From: CAYVAR01 sp964449675
Lineage (GTDB): Bacteria > Patescibacteriota > Microgenomatia > UBA10105 > UBA927
DNA length: 28,346 nucleotides
Assembly (NCBI GenBank): GCA_964449675.1
Contig: CAYVAR010000017.1
Location: forward strand, 1 to 28,346
Direction of reading: 5' to 3'
In this document: piece after piece, positions 13,699 to 21,636 of the stretch
Layout of the letters: every line of letters starts with the position of its first letter
Numbering within the stretch: the first letter of the stretch is position 1
The notes under the pieces: model-generated
What the model was told of the DNA's origin: nothing
The model's input: the letters and a program-made list of their open reading frames with translations, nothing else
The model's database searches: none
Made by a program: the position numbers and the translations under genes

Positions 13699-13978
13699 AA
13701 ATTGCTTTCTCCTTTCTGTTCATATCGCGAGCAGAAACGACGCGTACCTTCTGCTTTCGTATCGTAAATACAATAAACAACTGTCTCCCTTCATCTGTTT
13801 TTCCCAACGCCTGCAACCGTTTCTCTTTTTCTGAGTGTTTGACATCGAGAGAAACCAAGAAGGGCTTGTTGGTAAATACCGCTTCCGCCTCCTTATTGGT
13901 TACGCCGTGCGTGATAAAGTTTTTCTCAATATTCCCCTCGTCCCATTCAAACGCCAACGGCTCCGGAAGCATAGTCAT
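13685..13978 (-). CDS. brnT: BrnT-type ribonuclease toxin
   Basis: A BrnT-family toxin with a RelE-like fold: FEWDEGNIEKNFITHGVTNKEAEAVF at the start, then RLQALGKTDEGRQLFIVFTIRKQKVRVVSARDMNRKEKAIYE, which matches the family almost end to end. It should cut RNA and cause growth arrest. The likely starts are ATG 13978 (97 residues) or ATG 13972 (95 residues); AGG lies 7 bases before the second. A longer open frame to 14032 would extend through the promoter and is rejected. A promoter with consensus TTGACA lies just upstream. Confidence 0.9.
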   Translation of the reverse strand: MTMLPEPLAFEWDEGNIEKNFITHGVTNKEAEAVFTNKPFLVSLDVKHSEKEKRLQALGKTDEGRQLFIVFTIRKQKVRVVSARDMNRKEKAIYEKV

Positions 13979-13990
13979 ACCTACAAAAGT

Positions 13991-14020
13991 AGTATATGAT
14001 GGAAATATACGTTTTGTCAA
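13991..14020 (-). promoter_or_regulatory. brnT-brnA promoter
   Basis: Minus strand: consensus TTGACA (14020-14015), 18-base spacer, TATACT (13996-13991). A short inverted repeat CTAC-AAAA-GTAG (13981-13992) overlaps the -10 box and the transcript start and is a candidate operator. The -10 to ATG distance is 12 or 18 bases, depending on the start. Confidence 0.7.
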
Positions 14021-14038
14021 GGCACAAGTCATGTCTTG

Positions 14039-14866
14039 TTACGATGAGAGAAGCGTCATGCCGCCGTATAGACCCGCCTCGTCGCCCAGCGTCCCGATCA
14101 CCACTGAGGGTTTTTGGGGAAACACAACCAGTTCCTCGAGTTGCTGTTGGAGAAACGGCAAAAACTTTCTTGAGCTCTTGGCGACACCTCCGCCCAACAC
14201 GACGATATCCGGCGACCAAAGGACGATGACGTTGGTGATTCCTACTGCGAGGTGCCCGGTAAAATCCTCCCATATCTTTGGGACTACGCAATCTTTGGGT
14301 GATATGCCATATCGGTGCTCAAATGCTGTGCCCGACGCGTACGATTCCCACGTCCCGCGGCCGAAGTTCCGAACCATCTGCGCCTCGTCCATGTTGATAA
14401 TCTGATTTCCAGGTTCAAAGCCCCACACATTAGCGTCAAGCTTGCCATCGACGATTTTGGCTCCCCCAATGCCGGTGCTGATGGTCAAAAAGGCAACGAT
14501 TCTGCTTCTCTTCCCCGCGCCAAAGCGCGCTTCGCCTAAGGCCGCCGCAACCGCATCGTTGGCGAGCAATACCGGCGCCTTGAGTCGCTCAGACACATCG
14601 CGGACGATCGGTTTTCCTTCCCATCCGGAAAGATTTGGGCTGACAAGAATCGTCTGCTTCGGTTGGTCAAAAACGCCAGCAATGACAATGGCGATTTTAT
14701 CTGGAGCTCCATCTGGAGATAGTTCATCGGTAAGGAGCGCAATGCGTTCAATGCCATCTTTATATGCCTGCAGCGCGGGTACCATGCGTTTTGCAAGAAG
14801 CTTGCCGTCATTGGAAAAAGCTCCAGCCCGTATGTTCGTTCCGCCGATATCAAAAATGATGTTCAT
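14039..14866 (-). CDS. ROK-family sugar kinase (glucokinase-like)
   Basis: A 275-residue ROK protein that should phosphorylate a hexose or N-acetylhexosamine with ATP. Seen: N-terminal phosphate loop DIGGTNIRAG (residues 6-15), LLANDAVAAALGE with the catalytic Asp104, and the second phosphate loop TISTGIGGA. The zinc motif usual in ROK proteins (HxCxxGxxGCLE) is replaced by NFGRGTWESYASGTAFEHRYG with no cysteines; the WESYASG part keeps the Glu-Ser/Ala pattern. The substrate is therefore uncertain. The ATG at 14866 overlaps the nth stop (ATGA), and the DIGGTN motif sits at the right distance from it. The open frame extends upstream to 14977, but that part only shadows nth. Confidence 0.88.
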   Translation of the reverse strand: MNIIFDIGGTNIRAGAFSNDGKLLAKRMVPALQAYKDGIERIALLTDELSPDGAPDKIAIVIAGVFDQPKQTILVSPNLSGWEGKPIVRDVSERLKAPVLLANDAVAAALGEARFGAGKRSRIVAFLTISTGIGGAKIVDGKLDANVWGFEPGNQIINMDEAQMVRNFGRGTWESYASGTAFEHRYGISPKDCVVPKIWEDFTGHLAVGITNVIVLWSPDIVVLGGGVAKSSRKFLPFLQQQLEELVVFPQKPSVVIGTLGDEAGLYGGMTLLSS

Positions 14867-15618
14867 ATACGTGACGACGGGCACAGCTTGCTGAGCATAC
14901 AATGGCTGCAGTCGGGATGTTGGGCGCGGCAGACAGCGCGGCCGTGGGCGATGAGAAGATACGTTGTTTTGAACCAATCCTTTTTAGGAATAGTCGTCAT
15001 AAGCTCCTTCTCTATTTTGACCGGATCCGCGTCTTTTTTGTAATCAACTTCAAGGCCAGGCCTTTGATGCCCGCCAAGGCCTGGCCTTTGGAACAACAAC
15101 TCTTTCTTCCCGCCAATTGATGTAAGATCAACGAGGCGCAGCCGTTGGCTTAAGCGAAGAACGTGGGTATCAACCGCAATCCCCTCAACTACCCCGTAGG
15201 CGTTGCCTAATACGACGTTAGCGGTTTTACGCGCAACCCCGGGGAGGGTCAGAAGCTCATCCATAGTATTTGGAACTGAACCTCCAAATTTTTCTTTAAT
15301 CAGTTTGGCCGCAGCAAGCACATTTTTTGCTTTGTTATGATAAAAGCCGGTTGATTTAATATTTTGCTCAAACTCTGTAAGGTCGGCGTCTCCATAGTCT
15401 TCGAGTGTTTTATATTTGACAAAAAGCTTCTCGGTGACCTTGTTGACTACGATATCGGTACATTGTGCCGAAAGAACCACTGCGACAAGAAGTTCCCAAG
15501 GAGTATGGTAGTGTAAAACGATCGAAGCTTCTGGATACGTTTTCCTCAATAGACGTAAAATGTCTGCTGTTTGTTCTAATCGTTTATCGTGTGAATTCCC
15601 TCTTGCAGGAGCGTTCAT
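14863..15618 (-). CDS. nth: endonuclease III with a palindrome-encoded internal insertion
   Basis: DNA glycosylase/AP lyase that removes oxidised pyrimidines. The helix-hairpin-helix LPGVARKTANVVLGNAYG carries the catalytic Lys131, VDTHVLRL carries Asp150, and the C-terminal 4Fe-4S loop has C230-X6-C237-X2-C240-X5-C246. At 251 aa it is longer than E. coli Nth (211 aa). Part of the excess is an insertion of about 30 residues after RLRLVDL: LFQRPGLGGHQRPGLEVD, encoded by an inverted repeat (15051-15090), lies between the catalytic Asp and the DADPVKIEKEL helix. It shares a promoter region with the divergent gene at 15647; TGCTATAGT lies 10 bases before the ATG. Confidence 0.93.
   Translation of the reverse strand: MNAPARGNSHDKRLEQTADILRLLRKTYPEASIVLHYHTPWELLVAVVLSAQCTDIVVNKVTEKLFVKYKTLEDYGDADLTEFEQNIKSTGFYHNKAKNVLAAAKLIKEKFGGSVPNTMDELLTLPGVARKTANVVLGNAYGVVEGIAVDTHVLRLSQRLRLVDLTSIGGKKELLFQRPGLGGHQRPGLEVDYKKDADPVKIEKELMTTIPKKDWFKTTYLLIAHGRAVCRAQHPDCSHCMLSKLCPSSRI
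15051..15090. repeat. in-frame palindromic insertion in nth
   Basis: Two 16-base blocks at 15051-15066 and 15075-15090 contain AAGGCCAGGCCTT and its exact reverse complement AAGGCCTGGCCTT, separated by an 11-base centre. Each 13-mer is itself nearly palindromic. In protein they give two RPGL units. Confidence 0.8.
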
Positions 15619-15646
15619 ATCTGCCTACACTATAGCACAGACACCT

Positions 15647-16192
15647 ATGAGACTACAATTCCCGCGCTTTTCCCGATTATTCACCGCAACCCTAGTTGTG
15701 CACCTGGAACGTTTTATCTATGTAAGCATGATCTTAGCGATTTTTAGCCTCAATATCTATGTCCAAATTAATCTTCAACATCCACTGGCCTCAGAGATTG
15801 ATGTACTCCTTCGGGCTCCCTATAGCGCTAAGGCGCACGAGAAGCTCGCCCAGATCTTTTGGGAGCAGGGATTTATTGACGAAGGGAAAAAAGAGCTTTT
15901 ACTGGCTCAGTCAGTCGCTTCACAGAGCGACTCATCTGTTTTAGGGATAACTTCCCGCCGCAAGTTGTGGGAAGAAGAGTCGCAGCGTCTACAAAGAGAG
16001 TTTGCCTTCTGGAAACAGGTCGCTAAAGAAAAACCAACGTATAGGGACGCCTTTATCCAACTGACCCTTCTTTCGTATCAATTAGGCTATGATAAAGATG
16101 CAAAAGAGTATCTATCACGAGTACAATCTTTAGATCCCAATAACAAATATCGTAGCGAGTTGGAGAAACTTCTTGAGGATGTCACCCGTTAA
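15647..16192 (+). CDS. membrane-anchored TPR-like protein
   Basis: A 181-residue protein. Residues about 18-45 contain a transmembrane helix (RFIYVSMILAIFSLNIYVQI), and the rest is helical with TPR-like repeats: SAKAHEKLAQIFWEQGFIDEGKKELLLAQSVA, then YRDAFIQLTLLSYQLGYDKDAKEYLSRVQSLDPNN, the second with a clear TPR consensus. It probably serves as an external or membrane-side protein-binding scaffold; the partner is unknown. The ATG at 15647 is preferred over the upstream open frame, which runs through the nth start; TATAGC lies 10 bases before it. It converges with rplY, overlapping by 4 bases at the stops. Confidence 0.75.
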   Translation: MRLQFPRFSRLFTATLVVHLERFIYVSMILAIFSLNIYVQINLQHPLASEIDVLLRAPYSAKAHEKLAQIFWEQGFIDEGKKELLLAQSVASQSDSSVLGITSRRKLWEEESQRLQREFAFWKQVAKEKPTYRDAFIQLTLLSYQLGYDKDAKEYLSRVQSLDPNNKYRSELEKLLEDVTR

Positions 16193-16917
16193 GCGGTTTC
16201 TTTCTTTTCTTCACTTTCTTTCGGAGGCGCTTCTTTTTCTTCTTTGCTTTCTCCCTCTTGGGAGTCGGAGGTAGCGGCACCCTCCTGCGCTTCCGTCGGT
16301 TGGGCAGTTGCGGCAGCAGCAGCCTCAGCAGCAGCTTGTACTTGCGCCTCATGACTTATGAGGGCGCCAACATTGATGACCGTTAATTTTCCGTCGGTTA
16401 TTATCGTGACGCCTGAGGATACGTGAAGATCACTCACTTTGATTTCTTGACCGACTTCGGAAAGTCCTGATACATCAACAGATATTTTTTCAGGAAGTTC
16501 TGCGGGCAGTGCTTCAACTTCAACCTCGTCTAAGACCGTAATAAGGACCCCTATCTTATTGATGACTGCCGGCGCAACTCCCGCAACTTCAACCGGAACA
16601 CTTGCATGAACTTTTTCCTTCAAATCAACTTGATGAAATTCAACATGAAGGATTTGACTACTGACCGGATCAACTTGAACGCTGTGAATAAGAACTGGAC
16701 GAAAATCTTTTGTTTCTCCTTGAGTAGCAAGCTCTACTAACCCAGTCTCCCCTGCTTGTTTATAAAGGGCAACAAACTGATCGTGTGACAGGGTAACGGA
16801 AACGCTTTGAATCTTTTTCCCATAGATAGTTGCCGGAATAAAGCCCTCTTTTCGAAGTTTTTTTACTTTTCGCCCCAGAACGTCTCGCTTTGTCGCTTTG
16901 AGTGTATATTTTTTCAT
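16189..16917 (-). CDS. rplY: 50S ribosomal protein bL25 (CTC form)
   Basis: A 242-residue CTC-type bL25 that binds 5S rRNA. The N-terminal domain, residues 1-92 (LKATKRDVLGRKVKKLRKEGFIPATIYGK; VLIHSVQVDPVSSQILHVEFHQVDL), is followed by the TL5/CTC C-terminal domain (VHASVPVEVAGVAPAVINKIGVLITVLDEVEVEALPAELP) and then a tail of about 50 residues rich in Ala, Glu, Gln and Lys that appears disordered. The ATG overlaps the DUF4012 gene's stop codon (ATGA), so the two are coupled; it is unusual to couple a ribosomal protein to a cell-surface protein. Confidence 0.92.
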   Translation of the reverse strand: MKKYTLKATKRDVLGRKVKKLRKEGFIPATIYGKKIQSVSVTLSHDQFVALYKQAGETGLVELATQGETKDFRPVLIHSVQVDPVSSQILHVEFHQVDLKEKVHASVPVEVAGVAPAVINKIGVLITVLDEVEVEALPAELPEKISVDVSGLSEVGQEIKVSDLHVSSGVTIITDGKLTVINVGALISHEAQVQAAAEAAAAATAQPTEAQEGAATSDSQEGESKEEKEAPPKESEEKKETA

Positions 16918-19529
16918 TTTGTGAAATAGACAGTAAGAAACTCGTCACGGAGTAGGGTTGTATTGTACTCGAGTTGTCCATCGCTTGCAACTACGCCCTT
17001 GACGCTATCTTTATCAGAAATAGTGGCTTTTGCATTCCATGAAGAAGGAAACTGGAGTTTTATATTTACTCCACGGGACATAACTCCTGCCTGTTTTTGT
17101 ACAAGCATTCGAAGCTCGGCAGTACCGTTTACAAAAATAAAAGGATTGATATGCGCATACGAAAGAGTGAGCCTCTGCTCCTGACCGATTGGAACCTCAT
17201 GTCCTATGCCATAGATTCCTGCCTTTTCCCCGCTTAGCATAAACTCTCCATAAGGAAAAACATTTTTGTTGTGAGTGTCGTTTCGAGTGGGTAAGGCAGC
17301 TCCATCGACAAGTACGGCTGATAGAGTTGCATTAGTTGGAATATAAAATCGTGTATACGATTTGTATGATCCTCCGCCTATGTCATTTTCTCCTGATGAC
17401 GTATTGGAAATCGTATGAGTAATTGTTTGGCGTACTTCTCCCGAGCCGTCAAGCGTCATACGAAGGAGAGTATTACTCCGAACAAAATAATTTGCTTTAT
17501 TGACACCAAGATTTGCTTCAATAATACTGACAGTATCACTAAAGCAGGAAGATATTTGATTTTCACAAAGCGAACTATGTGGTATCTCCCCTGTCCATCC
17601 ATATTGCTTGACTAACCGTTGCAAGTCCTGGGAATCAAAATAAAACTGAATATTTCGCCCAGCTACTGCATCAGCGACAGCCACAAAAACTTTATAGGGA
17701 TCAACTCCCTTTGCTGTCGTTAATCTATCAATAAGTGCCCTTGAAAGTGAACCCAAAAAATCTTTCTTTTGCGTTGAACCCGGAAAAAAATCGCTTCTGG
17801 TATAAAAAAGCGCTTTTCCATAAAAGTTTTCCGCAGTAATTCTATCGTTATAATCAGTGAGCGATACTGGGCCGGTCGCTTTGAGAAGATCTACGATAAA
17901 AGGTAAACTCACTGCGACAACTCCATCAACCGTCTTTCCTGATTCTTTTTCGTAGAACCATTGCGCTTTCTGTCCGCTTGTTGCAAAATCGGCATCCCAA
18001 TTGCTGTCGCGTAAATACCAGTGCTCCTGTCCGAGTAGTTCTCGCAAAGGAGCAGGCGGATCGATATGTCCTTTTAATTGTCCATCAACCTCATACACAT
18101 CGGTAATAGTAAAATCTTGCATAATTCCTTCTGCTACATTCATGGTACCGATACTTCCGATAAATCCACCTGTTGGACGAAGTTCCATACTATTTTGAAA
18201 AAGAAAAAGATATGATACATTTTTTTGAAAACCTGCTAGCTGTGGATAGAGTGTCAGAAGTTGGTCAACGACCTTTATATTTTTTCGAAGAGCCGTTAAT
18301 AAGTCACTACCCTCTTTCATATAGAATCGGATTAGTGAATTTCCAAAAACTCGAGGTGATCTTTCTTGAAGTTCTCCTATCTCAGCTTGAGCAAGTGCGA
18401 GTGTGTTGGAAGCGCGAACTAAATCTATTTTAAGAGATTGCGCTTGAGTTAAGGGTAAGGATTGCGCTACTCCACTGCTACGAGAAGTAAGCAGTGTTTC
18501 ACCAAATAATTTGGCTTTATCTATAATACCTTCAAAATCTGTAAGTGCCTCTTCAACTTTACCCATTGAAAATAGTAACCGCTCCCCTTCACGAATTGTA
18601 TTTTCTAAACCAAGTATATTTCCTGTAAATGCTATTAAAGGAAACATACGTTTGCTTGTCCCGATAGCAAACGATCCGACACGTAAAAACATATGAGACT
18701 GGGATGCATTACCAGTTCTCATAGATTTCGCACTACCCATAAAAGCACCAAGAGTTAGCATGACAAAACCAACATATACCACAACGAATAACACAGCGAT
18801 ATTTATTCCGAAAAATATTAGCTTCCCTAGAGGCCAACTCTTTTTTTTGAACAAATATTCACTTTGCTCCGCTACCTCCTTTTGAAACATTGATGCAATA
18901 AGGTTATTAATGCGTAGTCGATCATTTGGGATTTCGTTTTCATCGAGATCCTTGTTTGTATTTCTTGTAGAAATATTATGCTTGTCGCTTGTCAAATTTG
19001 TATTGTCATGATGAGCTTTATAAAACATGTCCATTTCGGGTTTTAGCGTTTGGATCGGCTTGTTAGCATATTCTTCATTGCCTTTCGTTTCTCTACGATC
19101 GTCTTTTTGAGGTACTAATTGTTTTTTTTGTTTGCGCAAATCACAAAGAGTTTCTTTGCTTGTAAAGAAAAAATAAAACAGTGCTTGGATTTGAGTATCC
19201 GATAAATACTGGGTATCAATGTAAACAATTTTTATTGATGATGGAATATTGTTTTCGGAATACAATAGTGTATTATCCTGGATAATCAGAAGAATCTTTT
19301 TTGCACGAAGCATTCTATCTGAAATAATTGATTTCACAAATGCTCCGGTACCGCAAGCGAACTGATAGAGTGCTAAATCGTTTTTTGTTGAGTTTACAAT
19401 TACCGTACATCCATGGTATTCAAGGTATTCCCGTAAAGGAGTAACAAATTGAATATCTTCACTATCGATACGAGCAAGTAGATTATTGTTGTCACTTGAT
19501 AATATATTTGGAAGAAAAGCAGACATCAT
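16914..19529 (-). CDS. DUF4012-domain membrane protein
   Basis: A large protein, 871 residues from ATG 19529 (889 from TTG 19583). The N-terminal 130 residues look like an alpha/beta domain (LLARIDSEDIQFVTPLREYL; KKILLIIQDN). A charged linker follows, then a transmembrane helix at about 235-262 (LIFFGINIAVLFVVVYVGFV). The external DUF4012 region has the hallmarks NSMELRPTGGFIGSIG (about 445-460), DPPAPLRELLGQEHWYLRDSNWDADF, and DGVVAVSLPFIVDLLKATGPV. The family is common in CPR and Actinobacteria envelopes; resemblance to the LytR-CpsA-Psr type has been suggested, but the function is unproven. Neither possible start has a Shine-Dalgarno. Confidence 0.85.
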   Translation of the reverse strand: MMSAFLPNILSSDNNNLLARIDSEDIQFVTPLREYLEYHGCTVIVNSTKNDLALYQFACGTGAFVKSIISDRMLRAKKILLIIQDNTLLYSENNIPSSIKIVYIDTQYLSDTQIQALFYFFFTSKETLCDLRKQKKQLVPQKDDRRETKGNEEYANKPIQTLKPEMDMFYKAHHDNTNLTSDKHNISTRNTNKDLDENEIPNDRLRINNLIASMFQKEVAEQSEYLFKKKSWPLGKLIFFGINIAVLFVVVYVGFVMLTLGAFMGSAKSMRTGNASQSHMFLRVGSFAIGTSKRMFPLIAFTGNILGLENTIREGERLLFSMGKVEEALTDFEGIIDKAKLFGETLLTSRSSGVAQSLPLTQAQSLKIDLVRASNTLALAQAEIGELQERSPRVFGNSLIRFYMKEGSDLLTALRKNIKVVDQLLTLYPQLAGFQKNVSYLFLFQNSMELRPTGGFIGSIGTMNVAEGIMQDFTITDVYEVDGQLKGHIDPPAPLRELLGQEHWYLRDSNWDADFATSGQKAQWFYEKESGKTVDGVVAVSLPFIVDLLKATGPVSLTDYNDRITAENFYGKALFYTRSDFFPGSTQKKDFLGSLSRALIDRLTTAKGVDPYKVFVAVADAVAGRNIQFYFDSQDLQRLVKQYGWTGEIPHSSLCENQISSCFSDTVSIIEANLGVNKANYFVRSNTLLRMTLDGSGEVRQTITHTISNTSSGENDIGGGSYKSYTRFYIPTNATLSAVLVDGAALPTRNDTHNKNVFPYGEFMLSGEKAGIYGIGHEVPIGQEQRLTLSYAHINPFIFVNGTAELRMLVQKQAGVMSRGVNIKLQFPSSWNAKATISDKDSVKGVVASDGQLEYNTTLLRDEFLTVYFTK

Positions 19530-19706
19530 AGAAGTAGCGGGAAATATCCCACGTATTATGACAAACTCATGATCCGAAAACAATGGAAAACATTTATCTC
19601 ATCATGATGTATTTATAAGGAAGAAGACATGAGGCTGTTTAAAAAGAAGCTTAGTAGCTTCGTCAATTAGTCACTTAGTAACGCGCAAGAAACTTTTTCT
19701 ATAAAG

Positions 19707-19724
19707 CGAAGTAACGAAGTAACG
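19707..19724. repeat. short tandem word at the end of rnhA
   Basis: CGAAGTAACGAAGTAACG, a tandem duplication immediately after the rnhA stop. The gap 19584-19724 holds no gene; it has this word and a weak hairpin GAAGC/GCTTC near 19650. Confidence 0.55.
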
Positions 19725-20189
19725 TTATCCGTCGAGTGCTTTATTCACCAGCCAATCCGCGCGTCTATTCTGCTCCCGTGGCACGTACGCATAGATCACC
19801 ACTCCGCCGATCTCTTGTTCAAGTAATCGAATCTGCACGAGGAGTTCCCGAAGCTTCGCATCTTTCACTTTAAATAAACCATTAAGTTGATTCACAGCTA
19901 GCGTCGAATCAATGAAGAATTGTATCTCTATCTTCTCTCCTTCTTTGTTGATTGTTAATAGTTGATTGTTGATAGTTCGCAGTCCTTCAAGGACTGCGGT
20001 GTACTCCGCTACATTGTTCGTCGCCTCCCCTATCCGTTTCCCAAACTCTGTGATGAGTTTTGTTTTCTGTTTTGTACCATCATTCTGAATTCTGAATTCT
20101 GAATTCTCAATTATTTCTATGACCACCCCCACCGCCGCCGGACCCGGATTTCCTCTCGCTCCCCCATCGGTATGGACAATAATTTTCAT
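19725..20189 (-). CDS. rnhA: ribonuclease HI family protein with two repeat-encoded insertions
   Basis: A 154-residue RNase H fold that cuts RNA in RNA-DNA hybrids. The catalytic set is complete: D8 (VHTDGGARGNPGPAAVG), E62 (NNVAEYTAVLEGL), D94 (FFIDSTLAVNQLNG) and D145 (NRRADWLVNKALD). The sequence resembles the short archaeal-type RNase HI rather than E. coli RnhA. Two segments absent from usual relatives are visible: about residues 27-43, including ENSEFRIQND, and about residues 73-85, INNQLLTINKEGE. Both are encoded by tandem AT-rich words and fall in likely loops. The ATG at 20189 puts the first Asp in the normal place. Confidence 0.9.
   Translation of the reverse strand: MKIIVHTDGGARGNPGPAAVGVVIEIIENSEFRIQNDGTKQKTKLITEFGKRIGEATNNVAEYTAVLEGLRTINNQLLTINKEGEKIEIQFFIDSTLAVNQLNGLFKVKDAKLRELLVQIRLLEQEIGGVVIYAYVPREQNRRADWLVNKALDG
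19947..19998. repeat. AT-rich word and adjoining 21-base perfect palindrome in rnhA
   Basis: 19947-19975 is a repeated TTGATTGTTAATAG-type word coding for TINNQLLTIN. Directly beside it, 19978-19998 is a perfect palindrome: CGCAGTCCTT, one C, then its reverse complement. The palindrome codes for the conserved VLEGLR helix. Confidence 0.6.
20082..20107. repeat. tandem GAATTCT word in rnhA
   Basis: Four units of ATTCTGA-type sequence in a row, in frame, coding for ENSEFRIQN. A related array at 22882-22912 in the O-antigen ligase gene codes for KNYEFRIKN. Confidence 0.65.
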
Positions 20190-20330
20190 AAATTTCCAAA
20201 TCTCAAGCACCAAATCTCAAACAATATCAAAATTCAAAGCACCAAATAAAATCGTTTAGGATTTAAGATTTTGAACATTTGAATTTGTTTGGGATTTGGA
20301 ATTTTGTACTTGGTGCTTATCAATATTCAT
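20190..20330. repeat. dispersed intergenic repeat, copy 1
   Basis: An AT-rich block full of CCAAATCTCAA / AAGCACCAAA words whose left half is partly complementary to its right half (AAGCACCAA against TTGGTGCTT). It shares an exact 26-base stretch (20210-20235) with copy 2 at 24592-24617. It fills the gap between rnhA and the flippase gene and encodes the last 20 or so residues of the flippase. Confidence 0.75.
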
Positions 20331-21623
20331 TGAATAAAATAACCGCCAAAGGTAACCAGCAGAAACACATAAAACTATAGCTTCTGATATGACGGTAATC
20401 CATGCCGCTCCCATATATCCGAATCGAGGAATCGCATAGAGATCCAGAATAATAGTTCCAACCATTGACGCTCCATAGATACTTGCCAAAAGTACATGTT
20501 TCTTTAGCGTCACAAGGGTCCACATGGTAAGAGACGATAAAAAGAAAAAGGGGAGTCCGAGTATAAGGATACGAAATGCTCCGACGCTTGGTGTAAACTC
20601 AGGTCGGATAAGCGTAATCAGCGGAGCGATAAACCAAAAAAGCAGAAGTAAGATTAAAGAAGCCAGAAGTAAGAATATACCAGATTTCCAAATTAAGTTT
20701 TGAAAGTTTTGAGTTTTGCCTGTCCCGAGTCTTCCCGAGGGAAGTTTTGCGCTTTGCGTTTGCTGCGCAAGCAGCAATGGATACATGCTATTCATAAAAA
20801 ACGTCGCGATGGCAAGGGGAAGTTCAAAAAATTTATATGCGAGTCCATAGAGGCCAACCTCTGTTGTTGAACGAGTAATAGTAAGGATGAATGTGTCCGC
20901 GCGAAAATACAATTGGTTAAATAGGAGCGTAAGACCCAATGGAATGCTAGACAATAAAAGTGGAAGCATTGATTTCCACCGGAGAGATAACGTTAGTGCG
21001 GTAAGTTTGGCAGCAAAAAAAAGTGATGTGACAGATGTTACGACAAGTCCGATCAAAAAGCCGCTCGTTGCAAAAACAGATCCAACGCTGGGACTCACCA
21101 CCATTGTTATTACCCAGACACACAACAAAGAAATTATTGATCCAATGGTAAGCGACAGAGTAGAGAGGTCATAGCGAAGGTGTTTTTGAAACGATGCGTT
21201 TGCCGTAGTGATGACTGCCTGAACGATAATCGCCGGAGAGAAAAGAATAATGCCGAGTCGCACAAGCGACGTGTATCCTTGCCCGATACCACGAGGAAGA
21301 AACGAAAGAATGGCAAGTGATAGAAAAACCAATGCGATGCTTCCAACAAGTCGAAGCCCCAAAAGAACTCCCCAAAGATTTTCTTCTGTTTCTTGTTTTT
21401 GGAGATACACGGCGTTGATACCAAAGTCAGCCAGAAGATAAAAAAACGCGATGTATGTAGTAATTTTGGTAAAATCACCAAACCCATCAACCCCAAATGA
21501 GCGGGCAATCAAAATAGTAATAAGAAATGTTGTTCCGGAATTGATAAACTTTCCAACGAGTTGGCTTCCGGTATTCCAAAAAATCGCTAAGCGAGTAGAG
21601 GAAAGCTGAGGAGCGAGTCGCAT
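20256..21623 (-). CDS. polysaccharide flippase (Wzx/MurJ-like MATE/MOP superfamily)
   Basis: A 455-residue integral membrane protein with about 12 hydrophobic segments. The N-terminus has the family pattern FWNTGSQLVGKFINSGTTFLITILIARSFGVDGFGDFTKI, typical of Wzx-like lipid-linked oligosaccharide flippases. The next gene upstream is an O-antigen ligase (13 bases away), so it probably moves the polymer's lipid-linked units across the membrane. Two segments come from repeats: a loop of about 25 residues with QTQSAKLPSGRLGTGKTQNF, and the C-terminal KHQVQNSKSQTNSNVQN, which is written entirely in an intergenic repeat. The open frame upstream of ATG 21623 overlaps the ligase and is not used. Confidence 0.87.
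   Translation of the reverse strand: MRLAPQLSSTRLAIFWNTGSQLVGKFINSGTTFLITILIARSFGVDGFGDFTKITTYIAFFYLLADFGINAVYLQKQETEENLWGVLLGLRLVGSIALVFLSLAILSFLPRGIGQGYTSLVRLGIILFSPAIIVQAVITTANASFQKHLRYDLSTLSLTIGSIISLLCVWVITMVVSPSVGSVFATSGFLIGLVVTSVTSLFFAAKLTALTLSLRWKSMLPLLLSSIPLGLTLLFNQLYFRADTFILTITRSTTEVGLYGLAYKFFELPLAIATFFMNSMYPLLLAQQTQSAKLPSGRLGTGKTQNFQNLIWKSGIFLLLASLILLLLFWFIAPLITLIRPEFTPSVGAFRILILGLPFFFLSSLTMWTLVTLKKHVLLASIYGASMVGTIILDLYAIPRFGYMGAAWITVISEAIVLCVSAGYLWRLFYSMNIDKHQVQNSKSQTNSNVQNLKS
20697..20765. repeat. repeat-encoded loop insertion in the flippase gene
   Basis: TTTTGAGTTTTGC and TTTTGCGCTTTG words flank a palindrome CTTCCC-GA-GGGAAG (20731-20744). The same two words occur in the intergenic block 23640-23755. 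Confidence 0.65.
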
Positions 21624-21636
21624 GCAATGTATTTTA

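Noticed and set aside
13979..14032. Longer BrnT start at 14032
   Set aside because: The extension would run through a consensus promoter (TTGACA/TATACT), and the family start fits ATG 13978 or 13972.
14867..14977. 37-residue N-terminal extension of the ROK kinase
   Set aside because: It shadows the nth end in another frame; the DIGGTN motif belongs near the N-terminus, as given by ATG 14866.
15560..15646. 29-residue extension of the TPR-like protein
   Set aside because: It overlaps the start of nth on the other strand and lies upstream of the shared promoter.
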